Assembly (NCBI RefSeq): GCF_040954645.1
Contig: NC_092806.1
Location: 108,890,231 to 108,954,230, forward strand
From: Diabrotica undecimpunctata
Lineage: Eukaryota; Arthropoda; Insecta; Coleoptera; Chrysomelidae
Direction of reading: 5' to 3'
DNA: 64,000 nucleotides
The translations under genes and the position numbers were made by a program. Numbering within the stretch: position 1 is the stretch's first letter; each line of letters begins with the position of its first letter. The notes beneath the pieces are model-generated. The model searched no databases and was not told the DNA's origin. It saw only the letters and a list, made by a program, of their open reading frames with translations. Below, piece after piece: positions 50,612-60,205 of the stretch.

Positions 50612-50790
50612 ATAGCCTTCTTCTTCTAGTTCCATGACTGTTATAGGTTTGGGTATCATGTTGGCTACCATATTCGCTATCGTGGCTTTATTGACAGCAG
50701 CTCTAAATATTAATTTAGTCGATTTACAGTACCATTGTCTTAGATTTTTCAGCCATAAATTTCTTCAACCAGGACCACATTTACATCGCA
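50612..50790 (-). pseudogene. LINE 3' end fragment
   Basis: The minus strand reads LKNLRQWYCKSTKLIFRAAV, NKATIANMVANMIPK and then ELEEEGY. This is the end of the LINE lineage seen at 59603-60205 (WLKDLRRWF..., IAxxIANLR) with its GAAGAAGAAGG tail. Confidence 0.6.
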
Positions 50791-50835
50791 TTCAAAAGGT
50801 ATTTTATTACATTTACAATTATTTGTTCTTCCTTT

Positions 50836-51050
50836 ATTGACGATTCAATGTTTTCACTTCGGATATCGTTCTCAGAATACAAACATTAATTATGTTATTA
50901 TCATTACAATCATTAATATTTGTATTTTGAGAACGATTTCCGAAGTGGAAACATTGAAACGTCAATAAACTTATTTTAATCTTCAATTTTGGCTTATTAC
51001 CACTGAATAATATCTACTTTAAAATGTCACATAAAAATAGCTTCAGAACA
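50836..51050. repeat. Type-B fold-back repeat, 3' flank of the Penelope-like RT
   Basis: An inverted copy (50836-50885) and a direct copy (50925-51050) of the stem-GAAACGTC repeat. The direct copy has the same TAAAATGTCACATAAAAATAG extension as at 40383 and 54187. Confidence 0.7.
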
Positions 51051-51583
51051 ATATTTTTTTTTCTTGTTCATTGTTTGATTTATATTTAGATACAGTAGAT
51101 GTTAATATGTGTGTTGTTTTGAATGTTGTTGGAATGTTGAATTTATTTGTTATTATCTTTTCTTTATCGTTTATATTATTTAGAACTGTCTTCAACAACT
51201 CTGACCCATGAGGACATATTAAGAACACATCATCTACATATCTCCTCCAAGCTGTGAATTGAAATTTTGTTTAGAAATAATATCTGTTTCAAAATCTTCC
51301 ATAAACATATTCGCTAATAATGAAGATAAAACAAAGCCCATTGTTAGATCAAAATTTTGTTTATAGAATTTTTATTCGGTTAAAAATAGGTATTATGAGT
51401 ACATAAAAATTTATCTATTTTAGTCTATTCGATTGCAAATAACTCAAAAACTTTTTACTGTGCCTAATGAGATTAAAAGATCATGTAACTGGCTGTATGG
51501 CAAACTTCCGAAGCCATTTACAAAAAAAAAATGAGTGCATAATGTTAATAATTCCAATAAATGATAGCTGATAAATTTAGTCT
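51040..51583 (-). pseudogene. Penelope-like RT, 3' part
   Basis: From 51360 down, NFDLTMGFVLSSLLANMFME and then RRYVDDVFLICPHGSELLK match the palm of Penelope-like RTs (GxPMGSPLSPxLAxxFMExFE; RYVDD). The catalytic YVDD is intact. No GIY-YIG domain follows; the type-B repeat does. The 5' part is at 53714-53900, across a nested Jockey-type insertion. Confidence 0.7.
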
Positions 51584-51699
51584 TGTTCTAGTTGTTTTTT
51601 TTTTATTTAATTTAACGTGCTTGTGACAGCTTCGGCCATTAGCACGAGGCACCGTGGATACACTTATAAAGGTACAATTACATATTATATACTATAGTT

Positions 51700-53029
51700 A
51701 TATATTATTTAATAAGTTTTCTAGCTTCTGGAACTGGATAGCTGTGATGACTTGGCTTTGGTTTGATAATATATCTGTGATGTCGCCCTTCATGCCCAGT
51801 TCTTGGCGTCGTTTATTGTAATGAGGGCAATCCACAAGGATGTGAAGAACGCTTAGTGGAGATTTGCAATAGTGACCATAGTGATTCTGTCAGTAATTTC
51901 GTACGAGTTTCTTTATACTAGTTTTTAGATCACTGGCAATTTGTATATTACGTGGTGTACAATTGGATACAGCAGCTTCTTTGGCAAAGCGATCGGCGTT
52001 ATCGTTACCCATAATCTCAATGTGGGAGGGAATCCATATGATAGTGATATGGATGTCGTGGATGATAAGATTTTGGTAAATATCATGGATTTTTTCTACA
52101 AGAGGGTGATTCGTAAATAGATTATTGATGGACTAGATAGAGGCAAGGGAGTCTGTACAGATGGCAATATGTTGATTGGGTGCTGTACAGAGTTTGAAGG
52201 CTTGGTAAATAGCATACAGTTCATCAGTGTAAATGCTTCATGTGGCAGGTATTTGACATGAACTAACGACTGTTTCCGTAGTGGTAACCGCACAACCAAC
52301 CCCCGTTTCGCTCTTTGATGCGTCAGTGTAGAGTACCCGATCGAATTTCTTAAAATTAAGAATTTCTAGTAAGGATTTCCTAATCAAATCCTGGTTGGTT
52401 TCTGCCTTACTAAACTTTGTAAGTGACACATTAAATTTCGGTAAAGTTTTGGTCCAAGGAGAATTCTGCGGGATAGGAAGAGGGTTAGTTAGGGATAAAT
52501 TTATATGTGGTATTAAAGTTGGAAGTAAGAGGGCGATAGTGTGTATGCGTGGAGCAGGAGGGTGAGTTCTAGTATAGTTAGGTAATGTCAGCAGTGTGTG
52601 TACTGGATTAGAAAGGTTAGCTGAAGTAGAGGCAGCATAAGAAAAGAGGAGATATTAGCGCCTAAGCCAAAGAGGGGGTTCGTTGGGTTCGCGGTAGAAG
52701 CTCTCAGCTGGACTGCTACGAAAAGCTCCTAAACAGAGGCGGATAGAAGTATTATGCACTGAATTAGGGATTTGTAGGGATGTTTTGGATGCTGGCATAT
52801 ATATAAAGCTGCCGTAATCGAGTTTAGAGCGAATAAGAGACCTATATACTTTTAACAGTGTACATTCGCTAGCGCCCCATTGGTAGTGGGAAAGTGTTTT
52901 TATAATATTTAAACGTTTTAGGCACTCTGCTCTAGTTTCCCGAATATGTAGTTTCCAAGAAAGTCGGGAGTCGAATATTAGTCCTATAATTTTGCGGTGA
53001 TCGACGACTGGGAGAGGGTGGTTATTCAC
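51700..53029 (-). pseudogene. Jockey-type ORF2 C-terminus: RT thumb, RNase H, Cys/His tail
   Basis: The frame 53029-52655 reads MNNHPLPVVDHRKIIGLIFD, SRLSWKLHIRETRAECLKRL and YGSFIYMPASKTSL (thumb). The RNase H region has VLYTDASKSETGVGCAV (first Asp), TDELYAIYQAF (Glu), IAICTDSLASI (second Asp) and IPSHIEIMGNDNADRFA (final Asp). A zinc-finger-like tail follows near 51900 (CKSPLSVLHILVDCPHY). There are at least three in-frame stops. Presence of RNase H points to the R1/I/Jockey group. Confidence 0.8.
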
Positions 53030-53074
53030 TAAGATTTAAGGGGTAGTGGAGAGTGTTTTTCTGGTGAATTTAAT

Positions 53075-53474
53075 GAGTTGTGATTTTGTAGATGAGTTGT
53101 AGAAGTTGATTTGGAATCGATGGACATACATTAGATATTAACAATCTTTTAGTGGGGGAAATGATTGTGTGGATGTGGACGATTTCATTTTTAACGGAAA
53201 CGGTGGGATTATTTTTAAGAAGAATATCGACGTCAGAAATAGAAGCAAGAAAGATGCAAATGCGTTGGTTAGATATGCGGGAAGCGTGGGTAATACGCTT
53301 TGATGTTACGATTTCACCGATCGCCTTAATGTAATCGAAGAGAGCTGTACCCGGAAGAGCATTTAATACTATCGCTTGTTTTCTGCTAGGATATGATGTG
53401 GTCGCCGGTGTAGGTTTTGTTCTTTTTGATGTGGTAACAGCTGCGTAGCTTGGAGCGGTGGGTTGAAGAAGCAT
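53075..53474 (-). pseudogene. Jockey-type ORF1, N-terminal third
   Basis: 134 codons from Met 53474. SYPSRKQAIVLNALPGTALF and ISNQRICIFLASISDVDILL align with SFPSKNQAIVFSCIDNAKLQ and LSHNRICMYLANKTVVDNFI of the intact ORF1 at 55854. The zinc knuckle and C-terminus are lost in the deletion that joins it to the ORF2 thumb. Confidence 0.75.
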
Positions 53475-53713
53475 TTTTAAATATTCTGGATGCCAAAATA
53501 TTTAATGAAAATCAGGCGCAATGCCTGGCCTATTAGTGTGTTTGTATCAATTATAAAGTTTACATATCAAGTTGCCTCACAAAAAACTTTTTACTTTCAA
53601 TAATTACTTGATAACAAAACACATTAACTGGCAAGTTTTTTTATAAGAAATACTATTTGAAGAACCCAATGTGTTGACTCGTTGGCTTTTCGAATAGGAA
53701 TGTTCTAGTTGTT

Positions 53714-53900
53714 AATATATCATTTTTCTCTAATTTTGTTTTGATTATTTTCAAAGTGTTATCTAATGGTACAGTTGTAAATAAATGTAATCTTACTAAA
53801 ATATTATTTGTATTAAATTTAATATTTAATAATTAATTTAAAAAAATGTGGTATATTCTTTATAAATATGTCAATATTATTTGAAAATGGTTGTAAAATA
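53714..53900 (-). pseudogene. Penelope-like RT, 5' part
   Basis: The minus strand reads LVRLHLFTTVPLDNTLKIIK and KTKLEKNDILTTRTF, matching the DVxSLFTNVPxDxxLxII block before the palm in Penelope-like RTs. The catalytic Asp of that block is not seen. It joins to 51583 across the Jockey insertion. Confidence 0.55.
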
Positions 53901-54049
53901 TTTAACAAAAATTTTGACAGTCACTTTAAGAAGAAGTCATGGTACTACAAAAAATGTATCATCTACTTTAAAATAAATAATATGTCTGAATTGTCAATAT
54001 GAATGAGTTAGATAAAATTAAATTATTAGGAGAATTTTTTACCAAGTAA

Positions 54050-54215
54050 CAAGAGGCAAAATCTATTTAATTTATAGATGTTTTGTATTTTGAGAACGAT
54101 CTGCGAGAAGTGGAAATCAAAACGCCAAAATAAACTTATTTTAAAGTAAAATTGTGGCTTATTATCAATAAAAATAGTAAATGACATTAAGGTGCCACAC
54201 GAAAATAGCTTCAGC
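54050..54215 (+). repeat. Type-B repeat, 5' flank of the Penelope-like RT
   Basis: TTGTATTTTGAGAACGATCT through GTGCCACACGAAAATAGCTTC, in the same orientation as the direct copy at 50925-51050. Together they look like the terminal direct repeats (pseudo-LTRs) of a Penelope-like element. Confidence 0.6.
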
Positions 54216-54521
54216 ACATACAAAATATTTGTAACTATTTGGGAAATATCTGTTTTCAGATTGTATAAATTAACATTGAAGAAAGAAGAAGTTCGCGCAT
54301 ACTCAAAAATTAGTAAATAATACTGTTTATTACTATTTATTGACATTTAAAATAAATAAAGAAAAATTAATGTCAATGTTGGAGAATTTTAAAATGCCCG
54401 CCGCGAACATCTTGTCAAGATCCTAATCTTAAATAGAAGTTACTTCTAACGTTACTTAATACCTTAGGCGTGACTGATCTAATAGAAAGTTAGTAGTCGT
54501 CTTTAGTCCAGTCGGGGTAGT

Positions 54522-55425
54522 ATTAGACCGAGCAGCCGTCAAATTTTATTATTCTAACCTTTAAGGGAAGCAATAGTAGTGTAAATTTAAAATCGCGACT
54601 GAATTTCGCCATTGCGTTATCTTGATTTTTAAGGACAACCGTTTTTGCTCATCATCTTAGCCATTTTCAACTTTTAGACAAAAAAGGTAACAACTAAAGT
54701 TATTACAAATACGATTTCCTTTAATTTCGTTTTAACAAATTTTTTTGTACGTTTAAGTTAAGGTGTAAAATAGTGACTTTTATATCATAATTGTTCAATT
54801 ATCTTGTTTATTCTCAACTTTACGAGATACATGTACCTATACAAAAATGGAGAAAATTTTATTTTATACAATTTTTATTTCTGTCATTTTTTGCTTAACT
54901 CAATATTTAATGTCATACGAATGCGAGAAAGGCGCGAGCGTAGGACTTAGCATGGATTGGTTTTATAGAAATTGAGGAATTGTTTTTGTTCAATTTCTCG
55001 GCCATTTTTAACTTTCCGAGAAAATAATAGGACTAACATTGTTGCATTTGCTATTTCCTGCATTTTGTTTATTTACATTCATGTCGTAAAGGTAATAATA
55101 AACGGAACTCGATAATTATGCTTCCCCCACTTTTCACTATTTTATCCCTTAACTCGAAAAATATCGACTTCATAAAAAAAAATTGTAAAAATAAAATGAG
55201 AAATCGTATTTGCAACAATTTTAGTATTTAACACTTTTTGTCTAAAAGTTGAAAATCGCGGAGATATTTTGCAAAAACGGTTCTCTGTTTCATTTTAAAA
55301 TTCATGATGGCTGCTAACCCAATGACGAAATTCTTCCGCAAGTTTAAATTTACAATTTTAAGGATCCCCATAAAGGTTAGAATAATAAAATTTGAGGCAG
55401 CTTGACATGCAAGGTTAGGCTGTTA
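54522..55425. mobile_element. Non-autonomous element with about 200-bp inverted repeats
   Basis: The left arm (about 54522-54730) and the inverse of the right arm (about 55190-55425) share GTCAAATTTTATTATTCTAACC-like ends, CAACTTTTAGACAAAAA and ACAAATACGATTTC. There is no coding. The target duplication was not resolved. Confidence 0.65.
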
Positions 55426-55853
55426 GGCTGTTTTTCGTGTAAGCTCACTGGACTACTCTTCTTAAGTCAGTCAATTTGTGTGGTTTAGTTTTGAGTTTTG
55501 ACATAATACTTTGACATAAACCCATAAGAATAAATCTAATAACGCCAGTGAGGACCGGCCCTGGCAAGGTACGGTTAAGTTGTACTGATATCGTACTCCT
55601 AGTTTTTAATAAAAACAAGTGGTTTTATTAAATAGTTTTTTAAAATTAAAGTGTTTATCTACTAGATACTACTACGTAAGTCATCTATACGTAATTATTA
55701 TTTTATTATTGTGAAAAGAAAACGTCAAATAATAAATATACACTACCGTACAATCATTTTGTGAGGTTAGCTGCTATAAGTAGCTTATAGTAGCATGCGA
55801 TTGGTTTTTCATTTACCAGAGTCGGAGTAAGGCCTTCGCCACCGCAGCTTAAA

Positions 55854-57422
55854 ATGACTTCACACAATGTAAACACACCTTCCGATCTAACCAGTCCAGT
55901 AAATCAACGTTCGAATATCACAAACAGTTATGCTTCAGGCGCTTCACATTCTTTTCCTAGTAAGAACCAAGCAATTGTATTTAGTTGTATCGATAATGCT
56001 AAACTGCAGGATTATCTCATTCCTTTGGGTACAATCATCAACCCAAAAAATATTATTTTTTCATCTAGATTATCTCATAATAGAATCTGCATGTATTTGG
56101 CAAACAAAACAGTAGTAGATAACTTCATAACACAACATGGCTCTATAGAAGTACTCGGCGAAGTTGTAACAGCACGAAGACTTGTCTCTTCAGCAGAAAG
56201 ACTAGTCTTGTCTGGAGTCTGCCCGTCAATTCCTCATCAAGTATTAGTTGAAGAATTACAGAATATCGGTTTAAAGCTTATTTCCCCAATAACATTTCTG
56301 AAAATTAGCTCGACTCTTCCCGAATATAGTCACATATTGAGCTTTCGGAGGCAAGTTTATATAAGCCCTATAACATCACCAATTCCAGATTCTATTCTAA
56401 TAAATTTCGACCAAACACCTTACCGCATATTTTTGTCACAAGGTACACTCACCTGCTTTATTTGCAAAAATGCAGGACACATATCATCCCAATGCAAAAC
56501 CAGTTCAGTAACGGAATCAACTCATATTGAATCAAACAATGAAGTACCAAATCAAACAGCTTCAACAAGTATACTACACAAGGTACCAAACACCCAGCAG
56601 TCATCAAGTTATCCATTATCAAATCCGAGCATATCACCTACACCTACAAATCTCCACGACAAAGAAACTACTAATACTCCTACTCATAGCAACACTTTTA
56701 ATCAACCTCCTTCAGCGGCAATACCGTTTTCACAAACTTCGGAAGCAATATTTTCCAATCTATCAGCTCCTTTTCTATTAGATACAACTGCAGAAAATTC
56801 TAATAAAACTGATACATCACCACAATTTTTTGAAACAACCATTTCAACCAATCTTACAAATAAAACTACAAGCTCGACTTCTGTCACTACCAATGAGTTT
56901 GCTCCAGTACTTCCAAATGTAATAAAGCCACATCATCTAAGTGAAAACTCTAATAGCAATTGCGAAAACGCAAGTTCTTCCATAAAACGCAGTATTGGTG
57001 AGATCGACACGCCTCCTTTAGATTCAGCAATTTCATTAGAAAATCTGTTTGCAAAACCCAAATTCTCTAAAACAAAAAAACCACGCTCATCTAAAATCCA
57101 ATCTACACGGGAAACTCTTGAAAATTTCATTGATAACCATACCCCACCATTCGTTTTAAATTTCCACCAATTGTCCTTACTGATTGATAATGTCCAAGGC
57201 TCCCCCGACACTATTAGCGTCGTAAAAGAATTTACAACTAATATGGCTGGTTTACTCCATCTTTTACAAAGCAGCTATCAATATGCAAATGATAGATCTA
57301 CAAAAAACAAGTTTACAAAACTTCAAAAGAAACTACACAACCACTTAGGGAAAGAGATTTCTGACTTAGATAGTGACTCTTCTGTAGACAATCGTTCAGT
57401 ATCATCTAACTCTCAGGTGTGA
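55854..57422 (+). CDS. Jockey-type ORF1 protein, intact
   Basis: 522 codons without a stop. Residues about 30-120 form the conserved N-terminal block (SFPSKNQAIVFSCIDNAKLQ, RICMYLANKTVVDNF). LVLSGVCPSIPHQVLVEEL follows. One CCHC knuckle lies at about residues 202-215 (CFICKNAGHISSQC), preceded by TPYRIFLSQGTLT. A long Ser/Thr/Asn-rich linker follows, and then a C-terminal helical block (ETLENFIDNHTPPFVLNFHQ). ORF1 proteins coat the element RNA. The start is the first ATG after the leader. It could still act in trans. Its 3' end abuts the deletion junction. Confidence 0.85.
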   Translation: MTSHNVNTPSDLTSPVNQRSNITNSYASGASHSFPSKNQAIVFSCIDNAKLQDYLIPLGTIINPKNIIFSSRLSHNRICMYLANKTVVDNFITQHGSIEVLGEVVTARRLVSSAERLVLSGVCPSIPHQVLVEELQNIGLKLISPITFLKISSTLPEYSHILSFRRQVYISPITSPIPDSILINFDQTPYRIFLSQGTLTCFICKNAGHISSQCKTSSVTESTHIESNNEVPNQTASTSILHKVPNTQQSSSYPLSNPSISPTPTNLHDKETTNTPTHSNTFNQPPSAAIPFSQTSEAIFSNLSAPFLLDTTAENSNKTDTSPQFFETTISTNLTNKTTSSTSVTTNEFAPVLPNVIKPHHLSENSNSNCENASSSIKRSIGEIDTPPLDSAISLENLFAKPKFSKTKKPRSSKIQSTRETLENFIDNHTPPFVLNFHQLSLLIDNVQGSPDTISVVKEFTTNMAGLLHLLQSSYQYANDRSTKNKFTKLQKKLHNHLGKEISDLDSDSSVDNRSVSSNSQV

Positions 57423-57849
57423 GGTTCCCTCACACGTCGGAATAACAGGAAATGAAGAAGCTGACAGGATTGCAGGAAAGGCAATTTTAAGTGATTTGTC
57501 GGAGCCGATAGACAAGTGTGTTTCCAGTGACTTAAAAGCTTATTTTAAAAAGTGTTGTGTTTGTGGCGAAATGAGTGGTCTCAAACTTATTCCAATTTAA
57601 ATAAAATCAAAAATAATGTGTCTCAGTGGTTTCCATCGTCGCGCAATAGACGAGAACAAATTGCGGTTGCGCGTTTACGTCTAGGACATACCAGATTAAC
57701 GCACTCCTACATTTTCACAAAGAAAAATCCACCTATATGTGATCAGTGTAACGTCCGATTAACAGTCGAACACTTTTTAACAATTTGTAGTAAATATGAC
57801 CAAGAAAGACAGCGCTACAAGATCCACTCGCTCTACCACAGGCTTTAGG
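57420..57849 (+). pseudogene. Jockey-type ORF2 C-terminal fragment
   Basis: It begins mid-RNase H with VPSHVGITGNEEADRIAGKA, overlapping the ORF1 stop in another frame. A shift near 57560 leads to a frame with QIAVARLRLGHTRLTHSYIF and then CDQCNVRLTVEHFLTICSKY, the Cys/His tail typical of Jockey and I-type ORF2 (CxxC...HxxxxC). It ends at TAG 57846. Confidence 0.8.
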
Positions 57850-58013
57850 TCAAAACTGTTCCTGTGACAATATAGTGAATTATCTTAGATCCATAAACAT
57901 TTTGTATAATCTGTAGGTGTTTAACTTTGTTATTTATATTTTGTTCCGTCGCTAATAACCTTTTGGTGGATGCGACATCTTTTTCTAATAATAAAAAAAA
58001 AAATAACGCCAGT

Positions 58014-58555
58014 TCTGAGGAACGTGCTGTGGGACATCGATGAACCATACAAAAAACTAATGAAACCAGTTTAGAATGCGATTTTAAGTTTAACTAATAA
58101 GGAATATTTAAACTTACATTCTTAAATAATGTTGGTAGACTTTAACTGTAATTTATAACTGTCAATGCTAGCAATAAAACACAAAAATATCAAGAGCCGA
58201 GACAAACGTAGTGTTAATAATTTTTGTCAGGGCCGAACCAAAAGTGTAAGATTGCTGACCGGCTTTTTTTCCTTGTTCATTCTCTGGATAAACTGTATAT
58301 TAGTTACTTTCATTATTTTTTATTTTTTGCTCTGTTTTTGACTTGACACCCCTCACAAAAAAATTGTAGTTTCGCGTTTTTTCGTTGTAGTTTTTTTCCA
58401 GCTGTTCTCTGGCCGTTTTCTCTTTATTTTTTCCTCTTTCTTTTCTAGAATCTAGTACAAGTGCTTGTTACGTTATGTTGTTTTAATCTTTTTTTCGATA
58501 TTTTGTTAGACCAGTAAATTTGCAGGATTTTTTTAAGATTTGTTTATAAAAGTAG
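58014..58555. other. No gene recognised
   Basis: AT-rich, T-rich toward the right. Probably the non-coding or decayed upstream part of the Penelope-like fragment that follows. Confidence 0.4.
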
Positions 58556-58755
58556 TTGTTTGGTTGTGTGTACAAACTTAAATGTGGCGACTGCCCAAAA
58601 ACTTACATTGGTCAAACTGGTAGAAATTTTAATAAACTAATAGCAGAACATAAAAGGGCTTTCAATAATAGAAAAACAGATTCTACATACGCACTTCACC
58701 TTCTAGGTCATAACCATTCTTTTAATGACGAATTTAAAATTCTTCACATTTAAAA
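58556..58755 (+). pseudogene. GIY-YIG endonuclease domain of a Penelope-like element
   Basis: It reads CVYKLKCGDCPKTYIGQTGR, then NFNKLIAEHKRAFNN. GIY-YIG with the Penelope-type Cys pair is clear, and YIGQTG is intact. The Arg expected in the helix after the motif appears replaced (NKLIAEH in place of xTRIKEH). The RT part is absent. A hammerhead-like motif follows 157 bases downstream in the same orientation. Confidence 0.7.
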
Positions 58756-58911
58756 TAAAGGCCTTAAGCTATCTTTGTTAGAATCTATGGAAATCAACAA
58801 ATTAAAAACACAGATATAATTCTGAATGGCCAGCTTGAGACAAACAGTTCTCCCCTCCTCAACCTATTTCATTAGAGACTATAAAGTGTAAACCATGCCA
58901 AAAACAGATCA

Positions 58912-58936
58912 CTTGATAAAGGCAATCAGCCGAAAC
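58912..58936 (+). ncRNA. Degenerate hammerhead-core-like motif (Penelope tail)
   Basis: CTTGATAA, then the hairpin GGC-AATCA-GCC, then GAAAC. It is the same layout as the motif at 4979 but with changes in the CTGATGA box, so it is presumably inactive. Confidence 0.4.
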
Positions 58937-58959
58937 AGCTTTAGTGATAAGAATTTAAA

Positions 58960-59602
58960 ATAAATTTTGTGGAAGTTTTGAAAACAAAGTTTTTAGTGTA
59001 TTCAACTTGATGAATAATAATATAAATACTTTTTATGAAAATATTATGGAATATTTTTCTGTAAAACACCCGATTTTAATTATTATTTAAATTTTACAGT
59101 TTAACATAAACATAAACTTCTTTTGTGTTTTTCTGTATCTATAGTTTTATTCATCTTTGCTGACTTTTTTAGCTTATTAAAGGTTATAAATAAATTATTT
59201 AAGTTAAAAAAAAATTAATGTCTAATATTTTGTCTGCAATAATTTTCATAAAGTTAAACGTTGACTCTAGAGTATGTACAACGCTTAAACGTGTACGTCA
59301 TGCTAGGTCAGTGCTCTGGTAAATGATTACACGAGCCGCCACTGACACTACTTGGTGATCAACCGCAATGTCTACCGCAATGGCAAACTAAATGTATCTT
59401 ATACCTCTTTCCTTTATTTTGTTTAATTTTTGTCTAAGTTCTTTTATAAACTCATCCATGTTGATCTTTTATTTAATGTACCTAGCCCTTGTAACGTAAC
59501 ACTTGTTTATCTGAAGACTTTCCATGATTCAGCCTTTAACCTGTGCGTGAGCTGGTCTAACCTGATTTGTTTCATTTTTTAAATTTCGTTTCTTTTATGC
59601 TC
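58960..59602. other. No gene recognised
   Basis: AT-rich; the less AT-rich patch at 59290-59390 has no motif I can name. Confidence 0.4.
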
Positions 59603-60205
59603 CCTAAATATTTGGGAACAAAATATTTGGGAACAAATATCAATAGTCAGTGTAATCAAAAAAAAAATCCTATCAAGAATCGAACAAGCAAGGAAAACAT
59701 TCATGAGCATGAAAACATTTTTTACAAAATCAGACCTTAGTCTACAGCTTAGAATCCGAATGATCAGATGTTACGTTTTTTCTGTCTTACTGTACGGCTG
59801 TGAAAGTTGGACAATGGACTCTGAAATAGAAAAAAGAATAGATGCCTTTGAGATGTATATATACAGACGAATGTTGAGGATTCCATGGGTACAAAGAGTT
59901 ACTAATCTTGAGGTACTTCGTCGCATGTGTAAACAAAAAGAATTACTAAGAATAATCAAAGAGAGGAAAATGCAATACTTGGGTCATGTGTTGAGAGGCG
60001 AAAGATATGAATTACTTCAAGTTATACTGGAAGGAAAGGTACAGGGCAAAAGATCAGTAGGAAGACGCCAGAACTCGTGGCTGAAGGACCTGAGGAGATG
60101 GTTCGACCGCTCATCCGCAGAGATCTATAGCACAGCAGATTCCAAAACTACAATTGCCATTTGGATCGCCAACCTTCGAAAGGAGACGGCACAATGAGAA
60201 GAAGA
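59603..60205 (+). pseudogene. LINE RT thumb and C-terminal tail
   Basis: A first frame KYLGTNINSQCNQ shifts into ILSRIEQARKTFMSMKTFF. The open frame 59703-60197 contains LLYGCESWTMDSEIEKRIDA, RRMLRIPWVQRVTNLEVLRR, MQYLGHVLRGERYELLQVIL and SWLKDLRRWFDRS. It ends with AATGAGAAGAAG. It is the best-preserved copy of this tail in the window. 5'-truncated, no catalytic residues. Confidence 0.8.

Larger units (their letters stand above)
51597..53700 (-). mobile_element. Internally deleted Jockey-type LINE with 13-bp target duplication
   Basis: TGTTCTAGTTGTT at 51584-51596 and 53701-53713 flanks it. On the minus strand the order is 226 bases of leader, ORF1 N-terminal half, then directly the RT thumb of ORF2, RNase H, a Cys/His tail and a poly(A) (seen as poly(T) near 51595). 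The endonuclease and most of the RT are missing. The insertion splits a Penelope-like RT. Confidence 0.85.
55550..58001 (+). mobile_element. Internally deleted Jockey-type LINE with 12-bp target duplication
   Basis: AATAACGCCAGT at 55538-55549 and 58002-58013 flanks it exactly. It has a 304-base leader, an intact ORF1 (55854-57422), then directly the last part of ORF2 (end of RNase H and Cys/His tail), about 150 bases of 3' UTR and a poly(A) run. Endonuclease, RT and most of RNase H are absent. Full-length ends with a clean duplication indicate it was inserted as a complete 5'-to-3' unit. Confidence 0.9.

Noticed and set aside
51043..51228. Possible host gene reading FLICPHGSELLK
   Set aside because: It is the stretch after the YVDD motif of a Penelope-like RT.
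54026..54346. 106-codon minus frame
   Set aside because: It runs over the type-B repeat and has no motif.
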